Shown piece after piece: positions 1-8,977 of a stretch of DNA of 64,000 nucleotides. The translations under genes and the position numbers were made by a program. Source of the DNA: an uncultured Pelagibacteraceae bacterium (GTDB lineage: Bacteria > Pseudomonadota > Alphaproteobacteria > Pelagibacterales > Pelagibacteraceae). The notes beneath the pieces are model-generated. The model saw nothing but the letters and a program-made list of their open reading frames with translations, searched no databases and was not told the DNA's origin. The stretch spans positions 62,001 through 126,000 of the forward strand of contig CACBNI010000002.1 in the NCBI GenBank assembly GCA_902540595.1, written 5' to 3'. Position 1 is the first letter of the stretch; every line of letters starts with the position of its first letter.

Positions 1-47
1 TTGTTGCTTTAAGAGTAGTTAAAAAATATAGAGAAAAATATGAATAA
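1..47 (+). CDS. pstC: Phosphate ABC transporter permease PstC, C-terminal end only
   Basis: Reading frame 3 is open from the window edge and ends with residues [14 protein letters not shown] and a stop at 45-47, overlapping the next start by 8 bases. A basic C-terminal tail directly upstream of pstA fits the inner-membrane permease PstC, which pairs with PstA. Only about 15 residues are visible, so the identification rests on position. Confidence 0.6.
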   Translation, partial: VALRVVKKYREKYE

Positions 48-1308
48 AAATAAAGAAAAACTGTTAGCAAAAAGATATTCCTCAGAAAAAAGATTTCAGT
101 TTTTAGGTAAAAGTGCAATTTTTATGGCACTTTTGTTTTTGGCAATTTTTATATTTAAAATTTTTTCAACCGGTTATACCGCTTTTCAAAAAACTTGGTT
201 GATAGTGCCTGTCAATTTTGATGCTGAAACTATGTATTTAGATGCTAATCCGTCCAAAGAGGATTTGGAAGACGCTGATTATTTTGAAATATCACTCCAG
301 TCAATGTTTAACTTAGATAAAAATGCAAATGAGAAACAACAAAATGAATTAAAAAAAATGGTTTCTTATTTCTTTGAAAGAGAAATTAAACAAGAATTGA
401 TTAATGATCCAAGTTTACTGGGAAAAACAAAAGATGTTTATATCACTGCATCAGATGATTTGGACCAGGTATTTAAAGGAAATTACCCAAGAGACCTACC
501 TGAAAACCAAAGAAGAGTTACCGATTATCAATTAAAAATTTTTGATCAACTTGTAGAACAAGGAAAAGTAGAGAGTAAATTTAATTTAAGTTTTTTTACT
601 TATCCAGACTCTCGTGAAGCTGAGTTAGCTGGTATTGCAAGTTCGTTTATGGGATCAATATTTTCAATTTTAGTTTGTTTAGCTATTGCTTTTCCTGTGG
701 CTGTTTTAGCAGCAATATACTTAGAAGAATTTGCCCCTAAAAATAGATTTACAGATTTTATCGAGGTAAATATTAATAATTTAGCAGCAGTACCATCTAT
801 TGTATTTGGTCTTTTAGGTTTGGGAATTTTATTAGCAGTGTTTCAATTACCAAGGTCAACTCCTTTAGTTGGAGGAATAACCTTATCTTTGATGACTTTG
901 CCAACGATTATTATTGCTTGTAGAGCGTCTTTAAAAGCAGTGCCACCAAGCATAAGAGAAGCAGCTCTAGCGATGGGAGCTAGTCGTATGCAAACCACAA
1001 TGCATCATACTGTACCTCTGTCAATGCCAGGTACGCTGTCTGGGACCATTATTGGATTAGCTCAAGCATTGGGTGAAACAGCACCATTAATATTAATTGG
1101 TATGGTCGCTTTTGTAAACACTATCCCTGGCTCACCAATGGACCCTGCTGCAAGTCTACCTGTTCAAATTTATATTTGGGCTGAAAGTGCTGAGAGGGGA
1201 TTTGTTGAAAAAGTTTCAGCTTGTATAATGGTTTTACTTGGTTTTTTAATAGTTATGAATTTGTTCGCACAAATAATAAGACATAAATTTGAAAAAAAAT
1301 GGAGTTAA
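40..1308 (+). CDS. pstA: Phosphate ABC transporter permease PstA
   Basis: Inner-membrane permease of the high-affinity phosphate importer PstSCAB. The 422-residue protein has one N-terminal membrane helix (about residues 25-45) and a long periplasmic segment (about 50-195). A permease core of several helices follows, with the cytoplasmic EAA-type loop around the [12 protein letters not shown] motif that docks onto the ATPase. The long periplasmic insert makes it larger than E. coli PstA (about 300 residues), as in other alphaproteobacteria. It overlaps pstC by 8 bases and is followed 1 base later by pstB, so it is an operon member. It is expected to be phosphate-starvation induced, but its promoter lies outside the window. 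Confidence 0.95.
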   Translation: MNKNKEKLLAKRYSSEKRFQFLGKSAIFMALLFLAIFIFKIFSTGYTAFQKTWLIVPVNFDAETMYLDANPSKEDLEDADYFEISLQSMFNLDKNANEKQQNELKKMVSYFFEREIKQELINDPSLLGKTKDVYITASDDLDQVFKGNYPRDLPENQRRVTDYQLKIFDQLVEQGKVESKFNLSFFTYPDSREAELAGIASSFMGSIFSILVCLAIAFPVAVLAAIYLEEFAPKNRFTDFIEVNINNLAAVPSIVFGLLGLGILLAVFQLPRSTPLVGGITLSLMTLPTIIIACRASLKAVPPSIREAALAMGASRMQTTMHHTVPLSMPGTLSGTIIGLAQALGETAPLILIGMVAFVNTIPGSPMDPAASLPVQIYIWAESAERGFVEKVSACIMVLLGFLIVMNLFAQIIRHKFEKKWS

Positions 1309-1309
1309 T

Positions 1310-2065
1310 ATGATTAAGATTAGTGCAAAAAATGTTGATGTTTTTTATGGAAAAAAACAAGCTTTGTTTAATATAAATTTAGAAATAGAGGAAAATCAGG
1401 TGACAGCCTTAATTGGACCATCGGGATGTGGTAAATCTACTTTTTTAAGATGCTTAAATAGAATGAATGATGTAATCGATATATGTAAGGTTCAAGGAGA
1501 GATAGTTATAAATGATTTTAATATAAACGATAAAGGGTGTGACGTAGTAAGATTGCGAGAAAAAATTGGAATGGTTTTTCAAAAACCAAATCCATTTCCA
1601 AAAACATTATACGAAAATATTTCTTATGGTCCTACAATCCATGGTATGGCTCAATCAAAACAAGAAATGGACGAAATAGTTGAGACAAGTTTAAAAAAAG
1701 CTGCGCTCTGGGAAGAAGTAAAAGATAGACTTCATGAACCTGGAACAGGTTTGTCAGGTGGCCAGCAACAACGGTTATGTATAGCAAGAGCTATTTCGGT
1801 ACAACCGGAGGTAATCTTAATGGACGAGCCTTGCTCAGCATTAGACCCAATTGCAACAGCTCAAATTGAGGAGTTAATTGATGAATTAAAGAAAGAACAT
1901 ACAATAATTATAGTTACTCACTCTATGGCTCAAGCAGCAAGAGTATCTCAAAATACTGGTTTCTTTCACTTAGGAGAATTGATAGAACATGGATCAACAG
2001 ATAAGATATTTAAGAATCCAGAAAATAATAAAACGCAAGATTATATTACAGGGAGGTTCGGATAA
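1310..2065 (+). CDS. pstB: Phosphate ABC transporter ATP-binding protein PstB
   Basis: ATPase subunit that powers phosphate import by PstSCAB and takes part in PhoU-dependent signalling. It shows Walker A (GPSGCGKST), the signature LSGGQQQR and Walker B (VILMDEP). The Phe-Gln-Lys-Pro-Asn-Pro-Phe-Pro Q-loop segment is typical of PstB. I chose the ATG at 1310, giving 251 residues, over an in-frame TTG at 1289 inside pstA. The ATG product starts MIKISAKN, leads straight into the ABC fold, and sits one base after the pstA stop. Its stop overlaps the phoU ATG by one base (TAATG). Confidence 0.96.
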   Translation: MIKISAKNVDVFYGKKQALFNINLEIEENQVTALIGPSGCGKSTFLRCLNRMNDVIDICKVQGEIVINDFNINDKGCDVVRLREKIGMVFQKPNPFPKTLYENISYGPTIHGMAQSKQEMDEIVETSLKKAALWEEVKDRLHEPGTGLSGGQQQRLCIARAISVQPEVILMDEPCSALDPIATAQIEELIDELKKEHTIIIVTHSMAQAARVSQNTGFFHLGELIEHGSTDKIFKNPENNKTQDYITGRFG

Positions 2066-2772
2066 TGTCGGAAGCAACGCATACAGTAAAATCTTACGAA
2101 GAAGAATTACAAAATTTAAATAAAAATATCATAAAAATGGGTGTTTCATGCGAAGAGGCATTAGGAAAAGCAATTATTGCAATAACTACTCGTGATAGCG
2201 AAAATGCAGAAACAGTAATAAAAAACGATGAAAAAATTGATAAATTTGAAACCTTAATAGAACAGCAAGTTGTAAACCTTATTGCTTTAAGACAACCAAT
2301 GGCTATAGATTTGAGAGAAACAGTTACAGCACTAAAAATATCCTCTGATTTAGAGAGAATTGGTGATTTAGCCAAAAACATTTCGAAAAGAACTCTGTTA
2401 TTAAATGAAAATTTACCAAAAAATCTAGTTGACGCTTTAGTGAGAGTTTCCATAGATGTACAAAAACAATTAAAATCTGTTTTAGACGCTTATCTGGATA
2501 GATCTTCATCGATGGCTATGAACGTCTGGGAGAATGATGAGCAAATAGATGAGTTAACTAATCTTTGTATGCAAGAAGTAATTAAATATCTTAAAGAACA
2601 TGAAAGCAATTTGGATGATGGAACTCACTTATTGTTTGTTACAAAAAATATAGAGAGAATTGGTGATCACTCAACAAACATTGCAGAACAAATATATTAT
2701 TTAGTTGAAGGTGAGTATTTAGAAGGTGATAGACCAAAAGGCACAGAGCCAATAGTAACTGGAGAAAAGTAA
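2065..2772 (+). CDS. phoU: Phosphate signalling regulator PhoU
   Basis: PhoU links the Pst transporter to the PhoR/PhoB two-component system and restrains phosphate-starvation signalling when phosphate is plentiful. The 235-residue protein has two tandem three-helix PhoU domains. Each holds the family's metal-binding pattern: DLRETVTALKISSDLERIGDLAKN around residues 85-108, and a degenerate second copy ending NIERIGDHSTNIAE near 193-206. It is coupled to pstB by TAATG and followed 2 bases later by phoB, matching the usual pstSCAB-phoU-phoB order. No phoR is visible in the window. Confidence 0.96.
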   Translation: MSEATHTVKSYEEELQNLNKNIIKMGVSCEEALGKAIIAITTRDSENAETVIKNDEKIDKFETLIEQQVVNLIALRQPMAIDLRETVTALKISSDLERIGDLAKNISKRTLLLNENLPKNLVDALVRVSIDVQKQLKSVLDAYLDRSSSMAMNVWENDEQIDELTNLCMQEVIKYLKEHESNLDDGTHLLFVTKNIERIGDHSTNIAEQIYYLVEGEYLEGDRPKGTEPIVTGEK

Positions 2773-2774
2773 TA

Positions 2775-3458
2775 ATGTCAGCACACGTTTTTATTGCTGA
2801 AGATGAAACACCAATAGTAACTTTATTAAAATACAACTTAGAAAAAGAGGGCCATAAGGTAAGTTTTTCTGAAAATGGAGAGGAAGCACTTAAATTAATT
2901 AAAGATAAGCAACCTGATTTAATACTTTTGGATTGGATGCTGCCAGATCTTTCTGGAGTGGATCTTTGTAAAAATTTAAAGAAGGATAAAAAATTTAGTG
3001 ATATACCAATAATAATGCTAACTGCTAAAGGCGAGGAAGCAGATAAAATTAAAGCATTTGACACAGGTGCAGACGATTATGTGACAAAACCGTTTAGTCA
3101 AAAAGAACTTAATGCTAGAATAAAATCTCTCCTAAGAAGGTCTAAACCTCAATCTTCAGTGGACGTTGTGGAATTTACTGATTTAAAAATAGATAGAGTA
3201 ACAAAACGTGTCTACAGAAATAATAAAGAAATATCCTTAGGACCAACTGAATTTAAATTATTAGATTTTTTTATTAAAAACCCTAAAAGAGTTTATTCAC
3301 GAGAACAACTTTTAAATAATGTTTGGGGTGAAAATATTTATGTAGAGTCTCGAACGGTTGATGTTCATATAAGAAGATTGAGACAAGCTATAAATATAGA
3401 AAAAACTAAACCATTAATAAGAACTGTTAGATCGGCAGGTTATTCTTTAGAGTCCTGA
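2775..3458 (+). CDS. phoB: Phosphate regulon response regulator PhoB
   Basis: OmpR/PhoB-type transcription activator of the phosphate-starvation regulon. The receiver domain (about residues 4-118) contains the acidic pair E9/D10, the phosphoacceptor Asp53 in LLDWMLPDLSG, and the conserved Thr and Lys in LTAKGEE and VTKPF. A winged-helix DNA-binding domain follows (about 130-225), with the recognition-helix motif SRTVDVHIRRLRQAI. Its likely targets lie in this same window: repeats with 11-bp period precede phnX, phnZ, the small secreted protein at 12749 and phnC. The C-terminal end overlaps the convergent sixA gene by 19 bases. Confidence 0.95.
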   Translation: MSAHVFIAEDETPIVTLLKYNLEKEGHKVSFSENGEEALKLIKDKQPDLILLDWMLPDLSGVDLCKNLKKDKKFSDIPIIMLTAKGEEADKIKAFDTGADDYVTKPFSQKELNARIKSLLRRSKPQSSVDVVEFTDLKIDRVTKRVYRNNKEISLGPTEFKLLDFFIKNPKRVYSREQLLNNVWGENIYVESRTVDVHIRRLRQAINIEKTKPLIRTVRSAGYSLES

Positions 3459-3964
3459 AGATCTTTTGGTCTAATAAACTCTTTAATTAATCCATTATTT
3501 TTTATTTCTTTCCATTCAATTAAATCAAAATTAATTTTGGCAAAGGCAGAGGTTGGAAATTTATAATTTAGTAATTTGAAATGATTATTATTTTGGTTCT
3601 TTGTTAAGGCTTTTACTAAATTTCTTACTGTAGGTTCATGGTTAATTAACAAAATAGATTTATATTTTTTTGGAATTGTTTTAATTAACTCAATAATTCT
3701 ATCTTCATTTGCTAAATAAAGTTTCTTCGATGAAAAAATTTTTCTTGGTGCAGTGATTTTTTTTAAAAGTATATTTAAAGTTTTTTTTGTTCTATTTGCA
3801 CTAGAAACTAACACATAATCAAACCTGTAATTTTTTTTAATAAAAAATTCACAAATTAATTTAGCATTGTTTTTACCCCTTTTACTTAAAGGTCTGTCAA
3901 AATCATCTAGACTGGGATCACTCCAACTGGATTTTGAGTGACGCATGACATATAAATGTAACAT
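3440..3964 (-). CDS. sixA: SixA-type histidine phosphatase (phosphoglycerate-mutase fold)
   Basis: The 174-residue protein starts MLHLYVMRHSKSSW; the RH pair is the catalytic motif of the histidine phosphatase superfamily. The region RPLSKRGKNNAK and a later INHEPTVRNLVKAL (second catalytic His) complete the active site. The short length and lack of a large insert match SixA, which removes phosphate from phosphohistidine on signalling or phosphotransfer proteins. It is convergent with phoB (19-base overlap) and divergent from ppk with only 13 bases between start codons. Its substrate here is unknown; the phosphate/polyphosphate context is suggestive only. Confidence 0.8.
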   Translation of the reverse strand: MLHLYVMRHSKSSWSDPSLDDFDRPLSKRGKNNAKLICEFFIKKNYRFDYVLVSSANRTKKTLNILLKKITAPRKIFSSKKLYLANEDRIIELIKTIPKKYKSILLINHEPTVRNLVKALTKNQNNNHFKLLNYKFPTSAFAKINFDLIEWKEIKNNGLIKEFIRPKDLQDSKE

Positions 3965-3977
3965 TATTTACAGTTAT

Positions 3978-6137
3978 ATGACCCCGTTAAAAAAACAACA
4001 GAAACAAGAGTTAAAATCTAAATATATCAACAGAGAATTATCTTGGCTTAAATTTAATGATAGGGTGTTACTTGAAGCTCAAAATATAGATAATCCACTA
4101 TATGAAAGAGTAAAATTTCTGTCCATAGCTGGATCTAATTTAGATGAGTTTTTTATGGTTCGTGTTGCTGGTTTATATAGCCAGATAAAACAAGAGGTAG
4201 AGTCGTTAAGTTCGGATGGATTAAATCCAGAAGAACAAATGAGTGAAGTTGTTCAAGAAACTAAAAATCTTCTTGTTAAACAGAACTTAATTTATAAAAA
4301 TCTAATTTCACAACTAAAGAAAAATTATATTACTTTAGTTAAACCACAAGATCTTAGCAAAAACGAAAAAATCAAATTAAAAAATATTTTTTATGAGGAA
4401 ATATATCCTTTACTGACACCTTCAGCTATTGATCCTGCACATCCATTTCCGTTCATAGTAAATCAAGGCAGAGCAGTGGTTATGAAACTTAAAAAAAAAA
4501 ATAAAAAAAGATTATTAAATTCAATCATCGTAATTCCCAAAGTTTTATCAAGATTTATAGAAATAGATGGAGGAAAAAATTACAAAAAATACGTTATTCT
4601 TGATGATATAATTAGTTTTTTTTCCTCTGAAATATTTCCAGATCACAATCTAGAGAGTAAAATGATATTTAGGGTTATAAGAGATAGTGACGTCGAAATA
4701 CAAGAGGAAGCTGAAGATCTGGTAAGATCATTTGAATTAGCACTCAAGAGAAGAAGAATTGGAGATATAGTTCGTTTAGAAGTAATTAAAAACAGCAATA
4801 AAGATTTAATAAAATTTATTACTAATAAACTAGAAGTAAACCCAGATTATATATACGAAACAGAAGGACTTGTAGGTATTGAAGATATAGATCAAATATG
4901 TAAGTTAAAAAACTCTAAACTCAGATTTAAAAATTTTAATCCTCGAGAAGTAGAAAGATTAAAAGAATTTAATAACAATTTTTTTGATACTATAAAACAA
5001 AAAGATTTAGTTGTTCATCACCCTTTTGAAACATTTGATGCCGTAATTGAATTTTTAAATCAAGCCGCTTATGATAAAAAAGTTATTGCAATAAAACAAA
5101 CCCTTTATAGAACAACTTTAGACTCACCCATAGTTAAAGCGCTTATCTCAGCTGCGGAAAATGGAAAAACGGTCACAGCTCTTATTGAAATTAAAGCAAG
5201 ATTTGATGAAGAGGCCAATATTCAATTAGCTAGAAGTTTAGAAAAAGCTGGGGTTCAAATTGTTTACGGTTTTGCAAAGTACAAGACACACGCTAAGTCT
5301 TCTTTAGTGCTTAGACGAGAACTAGGTAAAATACAAACCTATGTTCATTTAGGTACTGGAAATTATCACCCTGTAAATGCAAAAATTTACACAGACTTAT
5401 CTTTATTCAGCTCCAATAAAAAAATTGCTGGTGATGTAGAAAAATTTTTTAATTACGTTACAGGTTATTCAAAACCTAGAAATTTAAATAAAATATCAAT
5501 TTCACCAATTAATCTAAGAATTACTCTTAACAAATGTATAGATATAGAAATTTCAAACGCTAAAAAAGGAAAAAAAGCTGAAATATGGGCAAAAATGAAC
5601 TCTCTGGTTGATCCAATCATCATTGATAAATTTTATGAGGCTTCAAACGCAGGTGTTAAAATTTATCTTTTTGTGAGAGGAGTCTGCTGTTTGAGACCGG
5701 GTGTAAAAGATAAATCTGAAAATATAGTGGTCAAAAGTATGATAGGAAGATTTCTTGAACACTCAAGAATATATTGTTTTGCAAATGGAAAAGAGATGCC
5801 TAACAGAAATGCAAAAGTTTTTATTTCTTCAGCTGATTTAATGCCTAGAAATTTGAATAGAAGAGTTGAACTTCTAGTACCAATTGAAAATTCAACAGTT
5901 CATGAACAAATATTAGATCAAATAATGTTAGCAAATTATTTAGACAACAAGCAAAGTTGGCAATTAGATCCAACTGGAAATTATAAAAAAATTAAATATA
6001 GTAAGGATGATTCTTTTTCAGCCCATGAATATTTTATGAATAATCCAAGTTTGTCAGGTAGAGGTAAAGCAAAATTAAAAATTCGTCCAAAAAAACTTAA
6101 TTTGAGATTAATTAAAAATGACACTCAAAGTTCTTAA
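3978..6137 (+). CDS. ppk: Polyphosphate kinase PPK1
   Basis: Makes inorganic polyphosphate from ATP. The 719-residue length is normal for PPK1. The N-terminal domain opens with YINRELSWLKFNDRVL and LDEFFMVRVAGL, typical of the family. Catalytic histidines are seen in KTHAKSSLVLRRE (autophosphorylated position), HLGTGNYHPVNAKIYTDLS and FLEHSRIYCFANG. I chose the ATG at 3978 because the TTG-like start at 3945 would read back into the divergent sixA start. The last 20 bases overlap ppx, giving a ppk-ppx pair that would set polyphosphate levels, next to the Pst/PhoB genes. Confidence 0.96.
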   Translation: MTPLKKQQKQELKSKYINRELSWLKFNDRVLLEAQNIDNPLYERVKFLSIAGSNLDEFFMVRVAGLYSQIKQEVESLSSDGLNPEEQMSEVVQETKNLLVKQNLIYKNLISQLKKNYITLVKPQDLSKNEKIKLKNIFYEEIYPLLTPSAIDPAHPFPFIVNQGRAVVMKLKKKNKKRLLNSIIVIPKVLSRFIEIDGGKNYKKYVILDDIISFFSSEIFPDHNLESKMIFRVIRDSDVEIQEEAEDLVRSFELALKRRRIGDIVRLEVIKNSNKDLIKFITNKLEVNPDYIYETEGLVGIEDIDQICKLKNSKLRFKNFNPREVERLKEFNNNFFDTIKQKDLVVHHPFETFDAVIEFLNQAAYDKKVIAIKQTLYRTTLDSPIVKALISAAENGKTVTALIEIKARFDEEANIQLARSLEKAGVQIVYGFAKYKTHAKSSLVLRRELGKIQTYVHLGTGNYHPVNAKIYTDLSLFSSNKKIAGDVEKFFNYVTGYSKPRNLNKISISPINLRITLNKCIDIEISNAKKGKKAEIWAKMNSLVDPIIIDKFYEASNAGVKIYLFVRGVCCLRPGVKDKSENIVVKSMIGRFLEHSRIYCFANGKEMPNRNAKVFISSADLMPRNLNRRVELLVPIENSTVHEQILDQIMLANYLDNKQSWQLDPTGNYKKIKYSKDDSFSAHEYFMNNPSLSGRGKAKLKIRPKKLNLRLIKNDTQSS

Positions 6138-7626
6138 AGCAAATCCAAATTTAATGTTAAAGCAAGCGAAACTTGCTATAATTGATATAGGTTCAAATTC
6201 AATTAGAATGCTAATTTATGATGATTTTACCTCGTCTAGAGTTCCTTTTTTTAACGAAAAAGCTGTATGTGAACTTGGTAAAAATTTAGATAAATCTAGA
6301 AAGTTGCACCATTCTGGAAAAATATATGCTCTTAAAGTACTTAAGAGATTTTCAGAAATTTTAAATGTATCACAAATTACAAATTTAAAAATCATAGCAA
6401 CTGCAGTTCTCAGAGAAGCTTCGGATGCCAGGCCTTTTACTGAAGAGGTTGAAAAATTATTTCAAAAAAAAATAGAAATTCTTAGTGGTGATCAAGAAGC
6501 GGAATGTGCAGCTGAAGGTGTAAAAATAGGTTTTGAAAATGTTGATGGTCTTGTTGCTGATTTAGGTGGAGGTAGTTTAGAATTGGCTAAAGTTGAAAAT
6601 AATGTAATCACTAATAAAACTTCCTTACCCCTTGGTGTTTTAAGATTAATTAATAATCCAATAGTTAAAAAAAGAAATTTATCAAAGTACATTAAAAATT
6701 TATTTGCTGATGAAAAATGGTTATCCAAGAAAAAATTTAAAAATTTATATTTAGTTGGTGGTACATGGAGAGCTTTATTTAAACTTCATTTATTCCAGAA
6801 TGACCACCCTGTTCATATAATTCATCAATATTCAATTGATAATGAAAGATTAAAAAAATTTTTAGATAAAATTTCATCATTCAGTAAGTCAAAATTAAAA
6901 ACAGTTGAATATATTTCTAAATCTAGAACTCAATATTTGCCATATAGTTCAATAATTTTAAATGAAATAATGAATTTCACTAATCCAAAAAAAATCCTAT
7001 GTTCTATAAGTGGTTTAAGAGAAGGGGCATTAGTTAAAGAACATTTTAAAGATTTAGAAAGTCCAGATATGTTTAATAAATCTCTTGAGCATATAGCAAA
7101 AAAAAGAGGTGATTTAGGATTAACATTTAAAAAATATTATGATTTTATTAAGCCTGTTTTTGAGGGTAATGAGCATTATAATAAAAAATTATTAAACCTA
7201 GCATGTGTTTTAAGCCATATGGACTGGGGACTTGGCGCTTTTCAAAAGGCAGAATTAGTTTTTCAAGAAACTCTTAATACACCTTTGCTTAAACTAACAC
7301 ATAAAGAAAGAATTCAAATAGCACTTTCATGTTACTGGAGATATTGCAGCATCAAATATAATCCTAAGATTGAATATTTAACTTTTCTGAACAATAATGA
7401 AATCTTTTCAAGTAAACAAGTAGGTTCAGCTTTAAGATTTGCACACGCATTAACATCAATATCAACAATTTTTTTAGAGGAATTTAAATTATATAAAAGA
7501 GGCAACTCTGTTTTTTTGAAAATACCGTCTCATCATCAAGAAATAATTTCCAAACAAGTTACAAAAAAGTTTAAAGCCCTAGCAAGAGAATTATTTTTAG
7601 AACCTAGAGTAATTTATTCAAATTAA
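6118..7626 (+). CDS. ppx: Exopolyphosphatase / guanosine pentaphosphate phosphatase (Ppx/GppA)
   Basis: Hydrolyses polyphosphate from its ends (and in some members pppGpp). The 502-residue protein has the ASKHA phosphate-binding loops: AIIDIGSNSIRMLIYDDF near residues 15-32 and DLGGGSLELAKVE near 145-157. A C-terminal HD-like helical domain follows. It overlaps ppk by 20 bases, so the two are very likely cotranscribed. An alternative internal ATG at 6154 would drop 12 residues and also precedes the conserved part. Whether the substrate is polyphosphate or pppGpp cannot be told from sequence alone, but the neighbour favours polyphosphate. Confidence 0.93.
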   Translation: MTLKVLKANPNLMLKQAKLAIIDIGSNSIRMLIYDDFTSSRVPFFNEKAVCELGKNLDKSRKLHHSGKIYALKVLKRFSEILNVSQITNLKIIATAVLREASDARPFTEEVEKLFQKKIEILSGDQEAECAAEGVKIGFENVDGLVADLGGGSLELAKVENNVITNKTSLPLGVLRLINNPIVKKRNLSKYIKNLFADEKWLSKKKFKNLYLVGGTWRALFKLHLFQNDHPVHIIHQYSIDNERLKKFLDKISSFSKSKLKTVEYISKSRTQYLPYSSIILNEIMNFTNPKKILCSISGLREGALVKEHFKDLESPDMFNKSLEHIAKKRGDLGLTFKKYYDFIKPVFEGNEHYNKKLLNLACVLSHMDWGLGAFQKAELVFQETLNTPLLKLTHKERIQIALSCYWRYCSIKYNPKIEYLTFLNNNEIFSSKQVGSALRFAHALTSISTIFLEEFKLYKRGNSVFLKIPSHHQEIISKQVTKKFKALARELFLEPRVIYSN

Positions 7627-7729
7627 TTTAAAATTTTTTTAAAATAAACTTAAGATTTTAATAATATAATTGAAACAATTTTTGACTAATATGTAGATGT
7701 TTAAATTTATTTTTCTATTGTGGGGGTGC

Positions 7730-8221
7730 TTACTTAGTAGGCGCCTCTATAACTTTAAGAAATGATGCTATATGAGAGGCATTACAAAATTTATTTTTAA
7801 GAATTAACTTATTAATTTTATCTTTAGATAGTAAATGTATCTTAATACCTTTCTCAGATTTTCTTTTTTTAATTATATTATTTGAATAATAACAGTAGAT
7901 TTTAGTTGTTAGTCTTCCTGGCTCACAATTTATTGTGAATATTTTTTTTGGTGTACCTGATATTTTATATCCTGTCTCCTCATAAAATTCTCTACAAGCT
8001 GCACTTAAAGGATTTTCTCCTTTATCAATTATACCAGATGGAAATTCATAGGTGACTTTACTAACTGGGACTCTTTTCTGACTTACTACAACAAATTTAT
8101 CTTTTTTAATTTCACATACTATCAACGATAAATTAGCTGTTTTTAAAAAATGATAATAACTTTTTTTTTTAAATGGTTTATTAATTAGTTTTATATTGTT
8201 TGTTAAATTAATATTTTTCAT
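7730..8221 (-). CDS. Nudix hydrolase, ADP-ribose pyrophosphatase-like
   Basis: The 163-residue protein contains a full Nudix box at about residues 83-105 (GIIDKGENPLSAACREFYEE then TGY), matching GX5EX7REUXEEXGU. Such enzymes cleave nucleoside diphosphates linked to another group. The preceding YEFPSG segment resembles ADP-sugar pyrophosphatases. The preferred substrate cannot be read from sequence. It is convergent with ppx across about 100 AT-rich bases. Its upstream neighbour on the same strand is the TPR gene, 59 bases away, so the two may share a transcript. Confidence 0.85.
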   Translation of the reverse strand: MKNINLTNNIKLINKPFKKKSYYHFLKTANLSLIVCEIKKDKFVVVSQKRVPVSKVTYEFPSGIIDKGENPLSAACREFYEETGYKISGTPKKIFTINCEPGRLTTKIYCYYSNNIIKKRKSEKGIKIHLLSKDKINKLILKNKFCNASHIASFLKVIEAPTK

Positions 8222-8280
8222 GCATCTATAACATATTTTTATTTGACTAATATTAAAGTTTTTTTTAATCCTGAAATGAA

Positions 8281-8832
8281 TTAAATTATTTTTTCTGAAA
8301 TTAATTTGGAAATTCTTGGTATTAGTTCCATAGTATTGCTGTTCATTGGATTAATATATGAAGATTCAAGAAAGCTATTATATGCTTTTTCGTACTCTTT
8401 CATTTCCATATATACTTGTCCTTTCCCGATTAAAGCACCAAAATGTCTTTTTTCGAGTTTTAATACAATATCAATATCCTTTAATGCATTTTTATGTTTG
8501 CCCATTAAATACAAAGTGGTTGCTCGTCTATTCCAAGCCTCTGCCCAATTAGGGTCTTTATCAATAATTTTACTAAAAATATTGTAAGCTTTTAAATAAT
8601 TTCTATTTTGGACGAGCCTAGATCCTTCTTTTAAGTCTATTGTTAATTGGAAGTTAGTTGGATGTGTCTCCCATAATCTCCATATCTTATTTTCAAGTAT
8701 TTTAGATTGTTTTTGCGAATTACATTCCTTTAACTGAATAAAAAGTTTATTTAATTTTGTATTTGTAGTCTCAGCATTTAAACTCAAAGTTGACAATATA
8801 ATTATAAATAAAACGTAATAGTATTTTTTCAT
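8281..8832 (-). CDS. Secreted TPR-repeat protein
   Basis: The 183-residue protein has an N-terminal signal peptide (MKKYYYVLFIIILSTLSLNA, cleavage expected after residue 20). Tetratricopeptide repeats lie at about residues 78-111 and 112-145, with the typical pattern of small residues and WAEAWNRRATTLYLMGKH. It is probably a periplasmic scaffold or binding protein, and the partner is unknown. It is transcribed away from phnX; the intergenic region carries three 11-bp-period Pho half-sites oriented toward phnX. Similar small TPR proteins are common in alphaproteobacteria, so the location in the phosphorus block may be incidental. Confidence 0.8.
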   Translation of the reverse strand: MKKYYYVLFIIILSTLSLNAETTNTKLNKLFIQLKECNSQKQSKILENKIWRLWETHPTNFQLTIDLKEGSRLVQNRNYLKAYNIFSKIIDKDPNWAEAWNRRATTLYLMGKHKNALKDIDIVLKLEKRHFGALIGKGQVYMEMKEYEKAYNSFLESSYINPMNSNTMELIPRISKLISEKII

Positions 8833-8844
8833 ATGTAATAAATT

Positions 8845-8873
8845 TGTAATATTTTTGTAACATTAATGAAACA
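8845..8873 (+). promoter_or_regulatory. Candidate triple Pho-box array upstream of phnX
   Basis: Three 7-bp elements recur with an exact 11-bp period: TGTAATA (8845-8851), TGTAACA (8856-8862) and TGAAACA (8867-8873). PhoB binds 7-bp direct repeats separated by 4 bp, which is this architecture. The array points toward phnX, whose ATG lies 104 bases downstream. The same TGTAACA/TGAAACA pair occurs before phnZ. Binding by PhoB is inferred. Confidence 0.65.
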
Positions 8874-8977
8874 ATAAGAAAAATTCTATAAAGACAATAA
8901 AATAAAGAATTTCTAACAAATAAAAGGTATAAGCAACATTTGTTCTCCAAAATTAACTAATTTGATTCGAAAATTAA

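Noticed and set aside
2094-3064. Long minus-strand open frames opposite phoU and phoB
   Set aside because: They lie fully antisense to well-identified genes, have no ribosome sites and resemble no protein; AT-rich coding DNA often leaves the complement open.
7725-7745. Hairpin at the end of the Nudix gene (GGTGCTTAC/GTAGGCGCC)
   Set aside because: The stem needs two G-U pairs and has no T-run on either strand, so terminator function is not supported. The rest of the roughly 100-bp ppx-Nudix gap shows nothing distinct.
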